From Lentihominibacter faecis (lineage in GTDB: Bacteria; Bacillota; Clostridia; Peptostreptococcales; Anaerovoracaceae): DNA of 19,664 nucleotides. The position numbers and the translations under genes were made by a program. Positions 1 to 9,139 of the stretch are shown piece after piece. How positions within the stretch are numbered: the stretch's first letter is position 1; each line of letters starts with the position of its first letter. Below the pieces are notes generated by a model that worked only from the letters and a program-made list of their open reading frames with translations, made no database searches and had not been told where the DNA came from. The stretch spans positions 1 through 19,664 of the forward strand of contig NZ_JACRWC010000046.1 of the NCBI RefSeq assembly GCF_014306095.1, in the 5' to 3' direction.

Positions 1-94
1 GAGGATCCTGTCCAAATCAGAAAAGATCTTCCGGTTTTATTTTTGCAGAAAAAACCCAAAACCCTTATATTTTCTCACTTTTTTACAGATACGT

Positions 95-123
95 TTGAAA
101 TTACAATGCAATTATAGTATAAT
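95..123 (+). promoter_or_regulatory. sigma-A type promoter for the first operon
   Basis: A -35 box TTGAAA (95-100) and a perfect -10 box TATAAT (118-123) are separated by exactly 17 bp in an AT-rich stretch. Transcription would start near 130, about 35 nt before the first gene. No other promoter of this quality was seen before the genes that follow up to 11642, so it may drive the whole run. Bases 1-94 hold no gene I can support. Confidence 0.75.
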
Positions 124-165
124 ATTTGAGACTATAAAATCGAATAGGATACAGGAGATTGTTAT

Positions 166-951
166 ATGACAACAATTATTATCATAGTTGTTGTTGCTTT
201 GGTTTTTTTTGTTACCGTATGTGTCGTCACTTTTATGGTCTGGAAGCGTGAAGCGGAGATGCGTACTGACAGCATCCGGGAGATCAAAGACAACCTGCAG
301 CGGCTTGAGGACAGGCTGACTGTCGAGACACAGCCGGAGGAGCAGACTCCTTTGCAGGATGATTTGCACGAGGAAGTTTGCAGACCGGTGCTGCGGGATG
401 CAGACCCTGCTGTCGCAGGAAGATCTCGCAGAAGCAGAAGCAGAAGCAGGAGCAGAGATCCGTTCAGCTGGGTTCGCAGTGAACAGGAGATGGAAGAAAC
501 TTCGCAGACAGAAGCGCAGCAGCCGGAGGAGTGGCCACAGCCGGAACCTTTGCAACAGACAGCAGAAATGTCGATAATGCCGGATGTGTCGGAGACGCCG
601 CCACAGATCATGCCTGAGCCGGAGTTTTCCCTTCAGGAGAGGCAGCAGGAGACTGCTGCAGAGGATGTGGCAGAGCCTGGAGACTGGGACGATGCCATGG
701 ATTTTGATATCGATCTTCCAGACGGGAATGCTGCAGCAGAAATGACAGCAGACGATATCACATCGGCAGACGATATCGCATCGATGGAAATAGAACTACC
801 TGACCTGGATCTTTTTACAGGGCTGGGTACTTTGGACGTGAACACAGAGGAGACAGTACCTGCAGATCCGCCAAAGAATTTTGGCAGGGACACTGGCAGG
901 AGTGGGAAAAAATATACAGCGGAAGAATTGGAAGCGCTGATCAAAGAATAG
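166..951 (+). CDS. membrane-anchored acidic protein of unknown function
   Basis: I do not recognise a family. The 261-residue product begins with one hydrophobic helix (residues about 3-25, rich in I, V and F), followed by K/R residues, so it is probably a single-pass membrane protein. The rest is hydrophilic, strongly acidic, rich in Q, E, P and S, and probably largely disordered, with a short Arg/Ser stretch near residues 85-97. It ends in a basic-then-helical tail (GRSGKKYTAEELEALIKE). The ATG has an AGGAGA ribosome binding site at 153-158, seven nucleotides upstream. It is the first gene of a run that continues 34 nt downstream with another anchored, low-complexity protein, so a shared role at the membrane is possible. 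That link rests on position alone. The reading frame is supported by the promoter, ribosome binding site and amino-acid pattern. Confidence 0.75.
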   Translation: MTTIIIIVVVALVFFVTVCVVTFMVWKREAEMRTDSIREIKDNLQRLEDRLTVETQPEEQTPLQDDLHEEVCRPVLRDADPAVAGRSRRSRSRSRSRDPFSWVRSEQEMEETSQTEAQQPEEWPQPEPLQQTAEMSIMPDVSETPPQIMPEPEFSLQERQQETAAEDVAEPGDWDDAMDFDIDLPDGNAAAEMTADDITSADDIASMEIELPDLDLFTGLGTLDVNTEETVPADPPKNFGRDTGRSGKKYTAEELEALIKE

Positions 952-985
952 ATCGCTGATCGAAAAGATCCAGAAGGAGGAACTT

Positions 986-3900
986 ATGTATTGTAAAAAT
1001 TGCGGAAAAGAACTCGCAGCAGATGCAAAGTTTTGCATGCAGTGCGGTACGCCGGTAGACGATGTGCCAGCACCAGTGCAGACAGCTCCTGTGCAGCATA
1101 CGACAGAGAAGGCGGAACCGGCGAAAGCACCGCAGCCAAAAGCAGAACCGGTAGATGCACCTAGGGAACGTCCGGTATTTGATGAAATCAAGTGGAATGT
1201 GTCGGAGTATCCGGACCAGAACGCAGTGGGAAAAACAGAAGAAATCGATTTTAACTGGAATACGGAGCCGGTCGCAGCGCCACAGCCGAAAGCAGAAGAA
1301 CCGGCAGTGGTTCGATCCGAAACGGCGTCGAAAGCTCCAGTGCACAGAGAAATACCGGAAGCAAACAAAGCACAAAGTGTTCCGCAGAATAATACGGAGG
1401 ATCATGTTCTGAGCGGCAAAGATCTGGACAGTGCTATATTCGGAGAAAAAGAACCGAAAAAAGCTCCAGAATCAATGAGTGCAGCAGAACGGATCGATAA
1501 GTTCTATACCTTCAATAAGAAAAATGAAGAATTTCAGCAGCTGCTGAATAAGGAATACAACAAAGTAAAAGGTGGAAATGCCATAGAACAGGAAATATCT
1601 CAGGCAGAAGAGCGCGCATCGCAGCGTTTTGAATCCAGCAGAAGACCGGAAAATTCCACTATGGAAGAATTCCTGGAATCGGAAGGTATCGTGAAGCCAT
1701 ATCAGCCGAAGGCATTTGAATCCGATGTGCTGGAAAGGATCGAAGCGCAGGAGGCAGAAAAAGAGGCGAAGCGTCTGGAAGAAGAAGCGCGCCTGGCCGC
1801 TATCGAAGAAGCACGCCATGAAGCCGAGGTAAAACGTCTCAAGGAAGAGGAAGAACGCCTTAAGGCGGAAGCAGAGGCTCGCAGACTGGAAGAGATCGCT
1901 AAAATGAAGGCGGCAGAGGAAGCGAGACTGGCAGAAGAGGCTCGTAGAAAAGCGGAAGAAGAGGCAAAGCGCAGAGCAGAGGAAGAAGCTCGCAGAAAAG
2001 CCGAAGAAGAAGCCAGAATAAAGGCGGAAGAAGAACGCAGAAGAGCAGAAACGGAAGCCAGAGTAAAGGCGGAAGAAGAAGCTAGACTGCGGGCTGAGGC
2101 AGATCTGAAGGCGGCACAGGAAGCGGCTAAGATCAGAGCTCAGCAGGAAGCAAGACTGGCGGCGGAAGCAGAGGCACAGTACAAGGCAGAGCAGGAGCGG
2201 AGAAGGCTGGCCGATGTGGAAGCACAGCGGAAACTGGAAGAAGAAAGAAGACGCCTGGAGGAACAGGCTAACGAGGCAGTGGCCAAGGAAGAAGTGCGCA
2301 AGGTCTTAGAACAGACTGCCCGCATGAGAGAGGAAGAAGCAGCCAAGATCAAGGCGGCAGTTGCAGGTCTGAGAGCAGATGCTGCAGCAGAACGCCAGGC
2401 AGCACAGAATCTGGTTCGCAAGGATGTGGAGGATGCACATCGTGCCACGAGAAATCAGATCAATGAAATGGCCCGGTCAGAAGCATTGCATACATCAGAA
2501 GCATTACATATAGAAGAACGCCCGGTAACGGGAAGAGACACGATGCTCTCAAACGATATGAGCAGAACGCGGACTGTAGACAAGGCTGCGATCATCGCAG
2601 GACTAAACGATGACACAGTTGTGATGAGCAAGGAAGATCTGCATGCCGCTGCTGCACCAGTCTATGAGCAGGAATCTGTGCCGGAATCGGAACCGGTTTA
2701 CGAAGCTCCGGTTTACGATGCACCACTGCAGAACCAGGATGATGCATTCTTTGACAGTTTGGACGCGGCAGGAGACGTTTCTAACGTGCCGGAAGGCTCC
2801 ATGTTCGATGCAGAAGCTATGCCTCAGGCGCAGCCGATCGACTTTAGAGAAGAAAACTTTGAAGATCTGTCTCAGCCGCAGGAACTGAATTTCAATGAAG
2901 AAACAGAAGAAATCCAGGAACTGACAGACTTTGGTGATCTGGCGGATATCGAAGAGATCCCGCAGGCACAGACGGATCCGCTTTACGATACTCGTGGATA
3001 TGGCATGCCGGAAGAGCCGGCAGCGGAAGATCTGGGCCATACTCAGCGCTTTGATCCTCAGGCATTCGATCAGGCGGCAGACGGTCTGCAGGATACTATG
3101 GTAGTACAGCCGGATACTGTTGTGATGGACAAAGCTCCACAGACAGATGCTTTCACAGAAAACGATTTTGATCATTACGGCGAAGCGGAAGCGCAGAATT
3201 ATATCAATCAGCAGCATGCGCAGCAGGGAGCTTATGAAAACGTGCAGCCGGCAAATGATTACTTTGATGGATATGCAGACGATTATCAGGATGACTATTA
3301 CGAAGACGATGCAAATCTTTCCAAGAAAGAGTTAAAGCAGCGCGAGAAAGAGCGCAAACGTATGGAAAAGCAGCGCGCGAAACAGGAAAAAGCCAGACGT
3401 AAGAAGGGCGGAGCGGACTTTGCAGAAGCAGCAGATGGATTCGAAGAAGAAAAATCCGGCGGCAAGGGCAGGATCGTACTGAAAATCATTCTGGTGCTCC
3501 TGATCGTGATACTGGCAGTAGAAGTGGCCGGTATGGGCATCAAGTTCCTGGCACCGCAGAGCAAGGCGGCTGAATTCATCGATTCGCAGCTCAATAAGGT
3601 GATCCAGCTGATCACCGGCGAAGATACGGAATACAGCGTGATCGCAGCACAGGTAAGAACGGAGCCCATGGAGGACAAGACCGATCTGATCAACGCGCAG
3701 AAAGGGAAAAACAAGGGCAATGTGATCAAAAGTATCACGTACAGCTCTGATTTAAGCTATGACCAGGAAAGGGACGGCAAGGTGTCGGACCTGGTCCTAT
3801 CACAGCCTATGACCCAGGTCGAATGGGGTAGAGATAAGGATAACTATCCTGTTTATTATGACGAACAGGTCGTAGGCGAGATCATTGCATTTGAGTCTCA

Positions 3901-4168
3901 GAGATATAATCTGATGGCGAAGGGTGATGAGAAAGTACTGAGTCTTATTGATGACAGCACCAACCTGTATCAGGACACGGCTGCGCTGAAGAATCAGCAG
4001 CCGGCAGGAGAATTCTCCAAGCTGGAGATCGGTGAGATCAGACAGGCGGGCAGCAAATACTACGTGTGGGTGAGGGAGACCGTGGGAGGCACCTCCACAG
4101 AACGCGTATATGCCATGTACCCGCAGAAGAAGTTTACCATGAAAATGTCTGCTGCCTACGATGTGTAG
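986..4168 (+). CDS. zinc-ribbon, long-helix, single-pass membrane protein
   Basis: This 1060-residue protein has a clear modular layout. A zinc-ribbon lies at residues 3-20 (C3, C6, C17, C20; pattern CxxC-x10-CxxC). A Pro/Ala/Glu-rich linker follows to about 150. A very long charged helix (about 245-485) is built of A, E, K and R and includes an 8-residue repeat at 320-374. An acidic, low-complexity part (about 500-780) comes next, then a Lys/Arg cluster (about 785-815), one transmembrane helix (about 831-855) and a folded-looking C-terminal part of about 200 residues. The K/R block before the helix predicts a cytoplasmic N-terminus and an outside C-terminus. The start is fixed by AAGGAGG at 974-980, 5 nt before ATG. 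The zinc-ribbon is a common N-terminal module in Firmicutes membrane proteins; the rest matches no family I can name. The next gene starts 25 nt downstream. A TolA-like or cytoskeletal-scaffold role is conceivable but unproven. Confidence 0.85.
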   Translation: MYCKNCGKELAADAKFCMQCGTPVDDVPAPVQTAPVQHTTEKAEPAKAPQPKAEPVDAPRERPVFDEIKWNVSEYPDQNAVGKTEEIDFNWNTEPVAAPQPKAEEPAVVRSETASKAPVHREIPEANKAQSVPQNNTEDHVLSGKDLDSAIFGEKEPKKAPESMSAAERIDKFYTFNKKNEEFQQLLNKEYNKVKGGNAIEQEISQAEERASQRFESSRRPENSTMEEFLESEGIVKPYQPKAFESDVLERIEAQEAEKEAKRLEEEARLAAIEEARHEAEVKRLKEEEERLKAEAEARRLEEIAKMKAAEEARLAEEARRKAEEEAKRRAEEEARRKAEEEARIKAEEERRRAETEARVKAEEEARLRAEADLKAAQEAAKIRAQQEARLAAEAEAQYKAEQERRRLADVEAQRKLEEERRRLEEQANEAVAKEEVRKVLEQTARMREEEAAKIKAAVAGLRADAAAERQAAQNLVRKDVEDAHRATRNQINEMARSEALHTSEALHIEERPVTGRDTMLSNDMSRTRTVDKAAIIAGLNDDTVVMSKEDLHAAAAPVYEQESVPESEPVYEAPVYDAPLQNQDDAFFDSLDAAGDVSNVPEGSMFDAEAMPQAQPIDFREENFEDLSQPQELNFNEETEEIQELTDFGDLADIEEIPQAQTDPLYDTRGYGMPEEPAAEDLGHTQRFDPQAFDQAADGLQDTMVVQPDTVVMDKAPQTDAFTENDFDHYGEAEAQNYINQQHAQQGAYENVQPANDYFDGYADDYQDDYYEDDANLSKKELKQREKERKRMEKQRAKQEKARRKKGGADFAEAADGFEEEKSGGKGRIVLKIILVLLIVILAVEVAGMGIKFLAPQSKAAEFIDSQLNKVIQLITGEDTEYSVIAAQVRTEPMEDKTDLINAQKGKNKGNVIKSITYSSDLSYDQERDGKVSDLVLSQPMTQVEWGRDKDNYPVYYDEQVVGEIIAFESQRYNLMAKGDEKVLSLIDDSTNLYQDTAALKNQQPAGEFSKLEIGEIRQAGSKYYVWVRETVGGTSTERVYAMYPQKKFTMKMSAAYDV
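1943..2107 (+). repeat. 8-residue helical repeat inside the zinc-ribbon protein
   Basis: Residues 320-374 of the 1060-residue protein read as seven consecutive units of the form R-x-(K/R)-A-E-E-E-A: RRKAEEEA, KRRAEEEA, RRKAEEEA, RIKAEEE (one residue short), RRRAETEA, RVKAEEEA and RLRAEADL. The period is 8 rather than the 7 of a canonical coiled coil. Basic and acidic residues sit about four apart, the pattern of stable single alpha helices (ER/K helices). The DNA is correspondingly purine-rich and internally repetitive. Confidence 0.8.
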
Positions 4169-4193
4169 AGGATAGCAAAAGGAGGGTATCTGT

Positions 4194-7118
4194 TTGAACA
4201 GTTCGGGAGAGAAGAAGAAAAGGCATGCGGGCCTTAAAGTACTGATCGTTATCGCAGTATTGGTGTTTCTGTTCCTTTGCCTGATTGGATTTATCACGGA
4301 TTTCCTGTGGTTTAAGGAACTTGACTACGTTTCCGTATTTCTTACAAAACTGCTGACGCAGTTAAAAATAGGGATACCGACATTTATCGTCGTGACATTC
4401 CTGGCTTACGTGTATTTGAAATTCCTGAAACGGGGATACTTTAAGAAGGTTGTTTCCGACGAGGTGACAGATCATCGCAGACTGAACATCATATCGTGGA
4501 GTCTGGCGGGGATCTACGGGGCCATCACTACTTTCTTCGCTGTGAAGAAACTCTGGTTCCTGCTGCTGCAGTTTGTCAACAGCACGGGATTCGACAAAAA
4601 AGATCCACTGTATAACATAGACATTTCGTTTTATGTATTCAAGCTTGACTTTATTGAAGAAGCTAACCAGCTGCTGATCGTTTTACTGATCGCATTTGCA
4701 CTGCTGACGGTCATTTATTATTCGGTGCTTCTGTCGGTAAGGACTCCACAGATCTTCGAACGGGTATCGGATGATGCAAAGGAAGATAGCGGTGCGTCTG
4801 AAGAAAACGCGCAGAGTTCCGGTTATGGCGGCGGGACTGCAGGAGGGCAGTTCGGTGGTTTTGACAATATCAATGATATGTTCGGCAAGTTTGCAAAGTC
4901 TTTCCAAAACGGCGGCAAAAGTCCGTTCCAGAAGACTGCAAAGCCGAAAAAGCAGTTTGATCACAGCAATTTAAAACTGCTTATTTCCATTGCGGAAAAA
5001 CAGCTTATCATCGTAGGGGTGCTGTTCTTCCTGATGGTAGGCGTGAATTTCTTCCTGAAACAGTATGATCTCCTGTTTGGAAGTACAGGTGCCGTGTACG
5101 GTGCGGGCTTTACCGATGTAATGGTGACTCTCTGGGTTTACAGGATCATCATGGGATTGTCCGTTCTGGCGGCGATCGGATTCGCTGTTGGTATTACGAA
5201 GAAAAAATTCAAACCGGCTGCTATCGCTCCGATCGCTATGCTTATTGTAGGAGCTGTTGGTGTGGGCGGCGCACTGGTGGTGCAGAACCTGGTAGTAACA
5301 CCGGATGAAATCAATAAAGAAAGCAAGTATCTGGAGCGCAATATTGAATATACTCAGTCAGCGTATGGCTTGAACGAAGTAGACATGAAGGGCTTTGAAG
5401 CGAATCAGAACCTGACCAGCCAGGACATTGCCAATAATTCAGATACCATCTCTAATATCCGTATCAATGACTATGCTCCGGCGAAGACTTTCTACAATCA
5501 GACGCAGAGTATTCGTCAGTACTATACGTTCAACGATGTGGATGTGGACAGATATATGATCAACGGGGACTATACACAGACGTTCCTGTCAGCTAGAGAA
5601 ATCGATGAAGAGAAGATCAGTGACACCTGGCTGAACAAGCATTTGAAATACACCCATGGATATGGAGTGACTCTTTCCAGAGTAGACAAGATCACTTCCA
5701 GCGGGCAGCCGGATATGCTCATCGACAGCATCCCGCCGGTGTCTCGTGTAGATGAGATCAATATCAAGCGGCCGGAGATCTATTTCGGTGAACTGACCTC
5801 TAACTATGCGCTGGTGAATACGTCGGAAGATGAATTTGACTATCCTGATGGAAACAGCAATAAGTATGCCAGATATGAAGGCGATGCAGGGATCAAGCTG
5901 AACCCGATCAATCGTCTCATGTTTGCAATTCGGGAGCACAGCTTAAAAACTCTGGTTTCAGGCAACATCAAGAGCGATTCCAAGATCCTCATCAATCGGA
6001 AAATTTCCGAAAGAGTGAAGGAAATAATGCCGTATCTCAGCTATGATAAAGACCCGTATATGGTTACGGAGAACGGCAAACTGTACTGGATCATCGATGC
6101 GTACACCCATACGGCCAATTATCCGTATTCGGAACCGTACAACGATGAAACCAGAACAAACTATATCCGAAATTCCATCAAGGTCGTGATCGATGCATAT
6201 AACGGAAATACGGATTATTACATCGTAGACGATACGGATCCGATCGCACAGACTTTTAAGAAGATCTACCCGGATCTGTTCAAAGACCTGGACAAAATGC
6301 CGCAGGAAATCAAAGCGCACATCCGTTATCCGAACATGCTGCTTGATATCCAGGCAAGCGTGTACCAGAGATATCATATGAACGATGTGAAGGTGTTCTA
6401 TCAGAACGAAGACCTGTGGCAGATCTCAAGTGAGATTTATGGTACCAAGGAACAGGCTATGACGCCGAACTACTACATCATGAAGCTTCCGGGCGAAAAT
6501 GGTGCAGAATTTGTCAACTCCATACCATTCACACCGAAGGACAAGAAAAACCTGACCGGACTTCTTGTAGCACGTAACGATGGCGACAATTACGGCAAGC
6601 TGGTGCTTTACCAGATGCCGAAGAGCAAGATCGTTTACGGACCGATGCAGGTAGAAGCACAGATCGACCAGAACACGGAGATTTCAAAGGAATTCTCCTT
6701 ATGGAACTCTTCAGGTTCCAGCTACAGCCGTGGCAATATGTTCGTAGTGCCGATTGAAGATTCTCTGCTTTACATTGAACCGGTTTATCTGGAAGCAACC
6801 AATTCCAGCATCCCGGAAGTAAAGCGGGTGATCGTCGCATATGGTGATCAGATCGCATATGAATCCACGCTGGCGGAAGCGCTCAATTCCCTGTTTGGAG
6901 AAGGCAGCGCTCATGAGAGTCCGGGAAGTGAAGAAGCTTCCGGTGATACGGATACCTCAGCAGGCGGCAGTGACGCTTCTCTGAGTCAGACGGAGATCAT
7001 CACCAGAGCGCAGGAAGCTTTCGACAATGCACAGAAGGCACAGCAGGATGGTGACTGGGCAAAATATGGAGAATACCTTAAGGAACTGGATAAATACTTA
7101 AATATGTTAAGTGAATAA
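4194..7118 (+). CDS. UPF0182 family membrane protein
   Basis: The 974-residue product matches the UPF0182 (COG1615) family in length and layout. There are seven predicted membrane helices (about 13-36, 56-78, 99-125, 156-181, 261-287, 310-334 and 341-367), then a large outside domain containing the family-like stretches YDKDPYMV and LYWIIDAYTHTANYPYSEP, then a small helical C-terminus rich in A, Q and Y (about 935-974). The loop between helices 4 and 5 carries a Gly/Ser/Phe-rich insert (about 198-250). Translation starts at a TTG, supported by GGAGGG at 4181-4186 with 7 nt spacing; no nearby ATG fits as well. The biochemical role of the family is not established; it is widespread in Actinobacteria and Clostridia. 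It follows the zinc-ribbon membrane protein by 25 nt, consistent with co-expression and perhaps a shared envelope function. Confidence 0.92.
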   Translation: MNSSGEKKKRHAGLKVLIVIAVLVFLFLCLIGFITDFLWFKELDYVSVFLTKLLTQLKIGIPTFIVVTFLAYVYLKFLKRGYFKKVVSDEVTDHRRLNIISWSLAGIYGAITTFFAVKKLWFLLLQFVNSTGFDKKDPLYNIDISFYVFKLDFIEEANQLLIVLLIAFALLTVIYYSVLLSVRTPQIFERVSDDAKEDSGASEENAQSSGYGGGTAGGQFGGFDNINDMFGKFAKSFQNGGKSPFQKTAKPKKQFDHSNLKLLISIAEKQLIIVGVLFFLMVGVNFFLKQYDLLFGSTGAVYGAGFTDVMVTLWVYRIIMGLSVLAAIGFAVGITKKKFKPAAIAPIAMLIVGAVGVGGALVVQNLVVTPDEINKESKYLERNIEYTQSAYGLNEVDMKGFEANQNLTSQDIANNSDTISNIRINDYAPAKTFYNQTQSIRQYYTFNDVDVDRYMINGDYTQTFLSAREIDEEKISDTWLNKHLKYTHGYGVTLSRVDKITSSGQPDMLIDSIPPVSRVDEINIKRPEIYFGELTSNYALVNTSEDEFDYPDGNSNKYARYEGDAGIKLNPINRLMFAIREHSLKTLVSGNIKSDSKILINRKISERVKEIMPYLSYDKDPYMVTENGKLYWIIDAYTHTANYPYSEPYNDETRTNYIRNSIKVVIDAYNGNTDYYIVDDTDPIAQTFKKIYPDLFKDLDKMPQEIKAHIRYPNMLLDIQASVYQRYHMNDVKVFYQNEDLWQISSEIYGTKEQAMTPNYYIMKLPGENGAEFVNSIPFTPKDKKNLTGLLVARNDGDNYGKLVLYQMPKSKIVYGPMQVEAQIDQNTEISKEFSLWNSSGSSYSRGNMFVVPIEDSLLYIEPVYLEATNSSIPEVKRVIVAYGDQIAYESTLAEALNSLFGEGSAHESPGSEEASGDTDTSAGGSDASLSQTEIITRAQEAFDNAQKAQQDGDWAKYGEYLKELDKYLNMLSE

Positions 7119-7125
7119 GAAAGAT

Positions 7126-7176
7126 ATTCAGGACATTCTCATAGCAGTTTTCCAGACTGTAGAGAATGTTCTGAAT
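7126..7176 (+). other. long intergenic hairpin before the glutamine synthetase gene
   Basis: Bases 7126-7140 pair with 7162-7176 over 15 bp with one G-U pair, and a smaller CAGT/ACTG stem (7145-7148 with 7156-7159) sits in the loop. No T-run follows, so it is not a typical intrinsic terminator. It lies in the only sizeable gap (83 bp) of the run, between the UPF0182 and glutamine synthetase genes. It could mark an RNA processing site or partial attenuation that lets the two halves be expressed at different levels. Confidence 0.6.
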
Positions 7177-7201
7177 CGTTATAAAGAAAGAGAGTGATGC
7201 T

Positions 7202-9118
7202 ATGATATCATACGATTTGGACAAAATGCTTTATACGATACCGGCTGATAAGCACAGCACGGAAGAAATTCGGGAAATTCTGGGGAAGCACCCGGAAATC
7301 AAGTTCGTTTCCCTGGTAGGGATCGACGTTGGCGGGCATGATACCGACGAAAAGATCCCGGTAGAGGAATTTTTGAAGGATATGGATAAATTCCTTACTC
7401 ATGGAGTGCAGACGGACGGATCCAGCGTAGTGCTGCCTAAGATCGCCAAGCTGAATAATGCGAAGGTGGACATCATACCGGATAAGACGGTCAACTGGTT
7501 TGTGGATCACAACTTCAACTACCCGGATCCTGATACAGGTCTTCCGGTAGGAACATTGAGGATCCCGTCTTCGCTCGTGCATAATGATTCGGAACGCGTT
7601 GGATCCAGAGTGATCCTGCGAGATGCTATCCGGAATTTTAAAGATGATCTGATGGAACTTCTCAAAAACAACCCGTACGTGTTTGAGTACATCGATGCGG
7701 ACAGTGTAGATGATATCGATAAGATCATCATCACGGCAGCTACAGAACTGGAATTCTGGGTAAAGACCCCGGATGACGATGCCGACAGAGAACAGCTGTC
7801 CACGGCTCAGATGCTGAAGGAACAGTATTGGAAAAGGACGACCGGACCGGTCCGTACTGCATTGGAAGAAACCATGCTGATCCTGCAGAAATACGGCTTT
7901 GAAATGGAGATGGGTCATAAAGAAGTTGGTGGCGTAAAAGCAAAACTGGGCAACTCCGGTGTATATGATCATGTTATGGAACAGCTGGAAATCGACTGGA
8001 AGTATTCTTCTGCCGTACAGGCTGCTGATAACGAAAACCAGATCAAATACGTCGTAAGAGATATTTTTCGTATGTACGGACTGGAAGTGACCTTCATGGC
8101 GAAGCCGATGGAAGGCGTGGCAGGAAACGGCGAGCATACACATATGGGAGTATCTGCAAGACTGAAGAATGGCAAGATGATCAACCTGTTCGCACCGTCG
8201 GATACGGAAAACCAGTTCATGAGTCCGATCGGATTCGGCGCCCTGATGGGTATGCTTAAAAACTACGATGTGATCAACCCGTTCGTAAGCTCCAGCATCG
8301 ACTCTCTGAACCGGCTGAAGCCAGGCTATGAAGCGCCTGTATGTACTGTGACTTCCCTGGGACACAGTGCCCAGATGCCGTCGAGAAACAGAACCGTTCT
8401 GGTAGGTCTGGTCAGAGAGATCGGCAATAAAATGGCAACTCGTTTCGAACTGAGATCACCAAACCCTAAGAGCAATACATACCTGGTGATCGCAGCATCC
8501 TATATGGCGATGCTGGATGGTATCAAAGCAGCACTGGAAAACGGCAAGGCTTCCGATGAACTGGAAAGATCTATTTCCAAGGAATACGGACAGGAAGACT
8601 TTTATCTTGATAAAGACCGGATATACCGCAGCGAACTGGATGTGTTCGATGAATATACAGAAGAAGAACGCGATAAGTTCTTTGGAAAGGCTCCGCGGAC
8701 CGTATGGGAAAATATCTCGGCGTTTGATGAGTATCCGGAAAAACTGGAAATTTTCAAGAGAGATGATGTGATGACGGAACTGGCACTGGAATCCTATCGT
8801 CAGGCGACACTGGATCAGTGGAAGACGGAACTTCACAACCGTATCGTACCGGATGTCATGGATGTGGTTCGTCACTGCACCAAGCTGCATGATGATGACG
8901 ACTGCGTCGATTATGATAGATATTACTGGGATAAGATCCAGGGGCTGCGCAACCATCTGGGACGTGACCTGCTGGACGTACCGTGTCTGCTGACGCGTGT
9001 AATAAGAGCGCTGGATGCAGAAGACTACAGTACTGCCTCACAGCTGCAGATGGAAATGCAGAAACAGGTAGAAGAACTGATGAGACTTTACATCATTTAC
9101 AGAAAAAATTTATTTTAA
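7202..9118 (+). CDS. glutamine synthetase, extended (about 640-residue) form
   Basis: It is predicted to make glutamine from glutamate, ammonia and ATP in the cytoplasm. The 638-residue product has the N-terminal beta-grasp part with the DGSS loop (residues 72-75) and then the catalytic domain. Visible there are the metal-binding E-x-E in ATELEFWV (E182, E184), HKEVGG (239-244), the NGEHTHMGVS ATP/metal loop (H312, H314), LNRLKPGYEAP (369-379; an Arg that binds glutamate), SRNRTVLVGL and RFELRSPNPKSNTYL (414-428). All key positions look intact, so it should be active. About 190 extra residues, mostly helical, follow the catalytic domain. Bacterial GlnA is usually about 440-470 residues and type III enzymes about 700, so this is an intermediate form of the kind seen in Clostridia. 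Its ribosome binding site is weak (purine-rich GAGAG). serS follows after 21 nt. Confidence 0.9.
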   Translation: MISYDLDKMLYTIPADKHSTEEIREILGKHPEIKFVSLVGIDVGGHDTDEKIPVEEFLKDMDKFLTHGVQTDGSSVVLPKIAKLNNAKVDIIPDKTVNWFVDHNFNYPDPDTGLPVGTLRIPSSLVHNDSERVGSRVILRDAIRNFKDDLMELLKNNPYVFEYIDADSVDDIDKIIITAATELEFWVKTPDDDADREQLSTAQMLKEQYWKRTTGPVRTALEETMLILQKYGFEMEMGHKEVGGVKAKLGNSGVYDHVMEQLEIDWKYSSAVQAADNENQIKYVVRDIFRMYGLEVTFMAKPMEGVAGNGEHTHMGVSARLKNGKMINLFAPSDTENQFMSPIGFGALMGMLKNYDVINPFVSSSIDSLNRLKPGYEAPVCTVTSLGHSAQMPSRNRTVLVGLVREIGNKMATRFELRSPNPKSNTYLVIAASYMAMLDGIKAALENGKASDELERSISKEYGQEDFYLDKDRIYRSELDVFDEYTEEERDKFFGKAPRTVWENISAFDEYPEKLEIFKRDDVMTELALESYRQATLDQWKTELHNRIVPDVMDVVRHCTKLHDDDDCVDYDRYYWDKIQGLRNHLGRDLLDVPCLLTRVIRALDAEDYSTASQLQMEMQKQVEELMRLYIIYRKNLF

Positions 9119-9139
9119 CGTTCACGGAGGGAAGATGAC

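Noticed and set aside
1943..2107. Short nucleotide repeats considered as a CRISPR or tandem-repeat array
   Set aside because: The units are in frame, 24 bp or less, without spacers, and encode the helical repeat of the zinc-ribbon protein.
2603..3217. 204-codon open frame on the minus strand
   Set aside because: It is antisense to the acidic part of the zinc-ribbon protein. The acidic codon bias produces open antisense frames, and no start signals are seen.
7208..8365. 385-codon open frame on the minus strand
   Set aside because: It is fully antisense to glutamine synthetase, whose active-site motifs are intact. The minus-strand protein has no recognisable domain and no ribosome binding site, so it is a shadow of codon use.
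9119..9139. Possible T-box or serine-responsive leader before serS
   Set aside because: The gap is only 21 nt and holds just the ribosome binding site; no T-box structure can fit.
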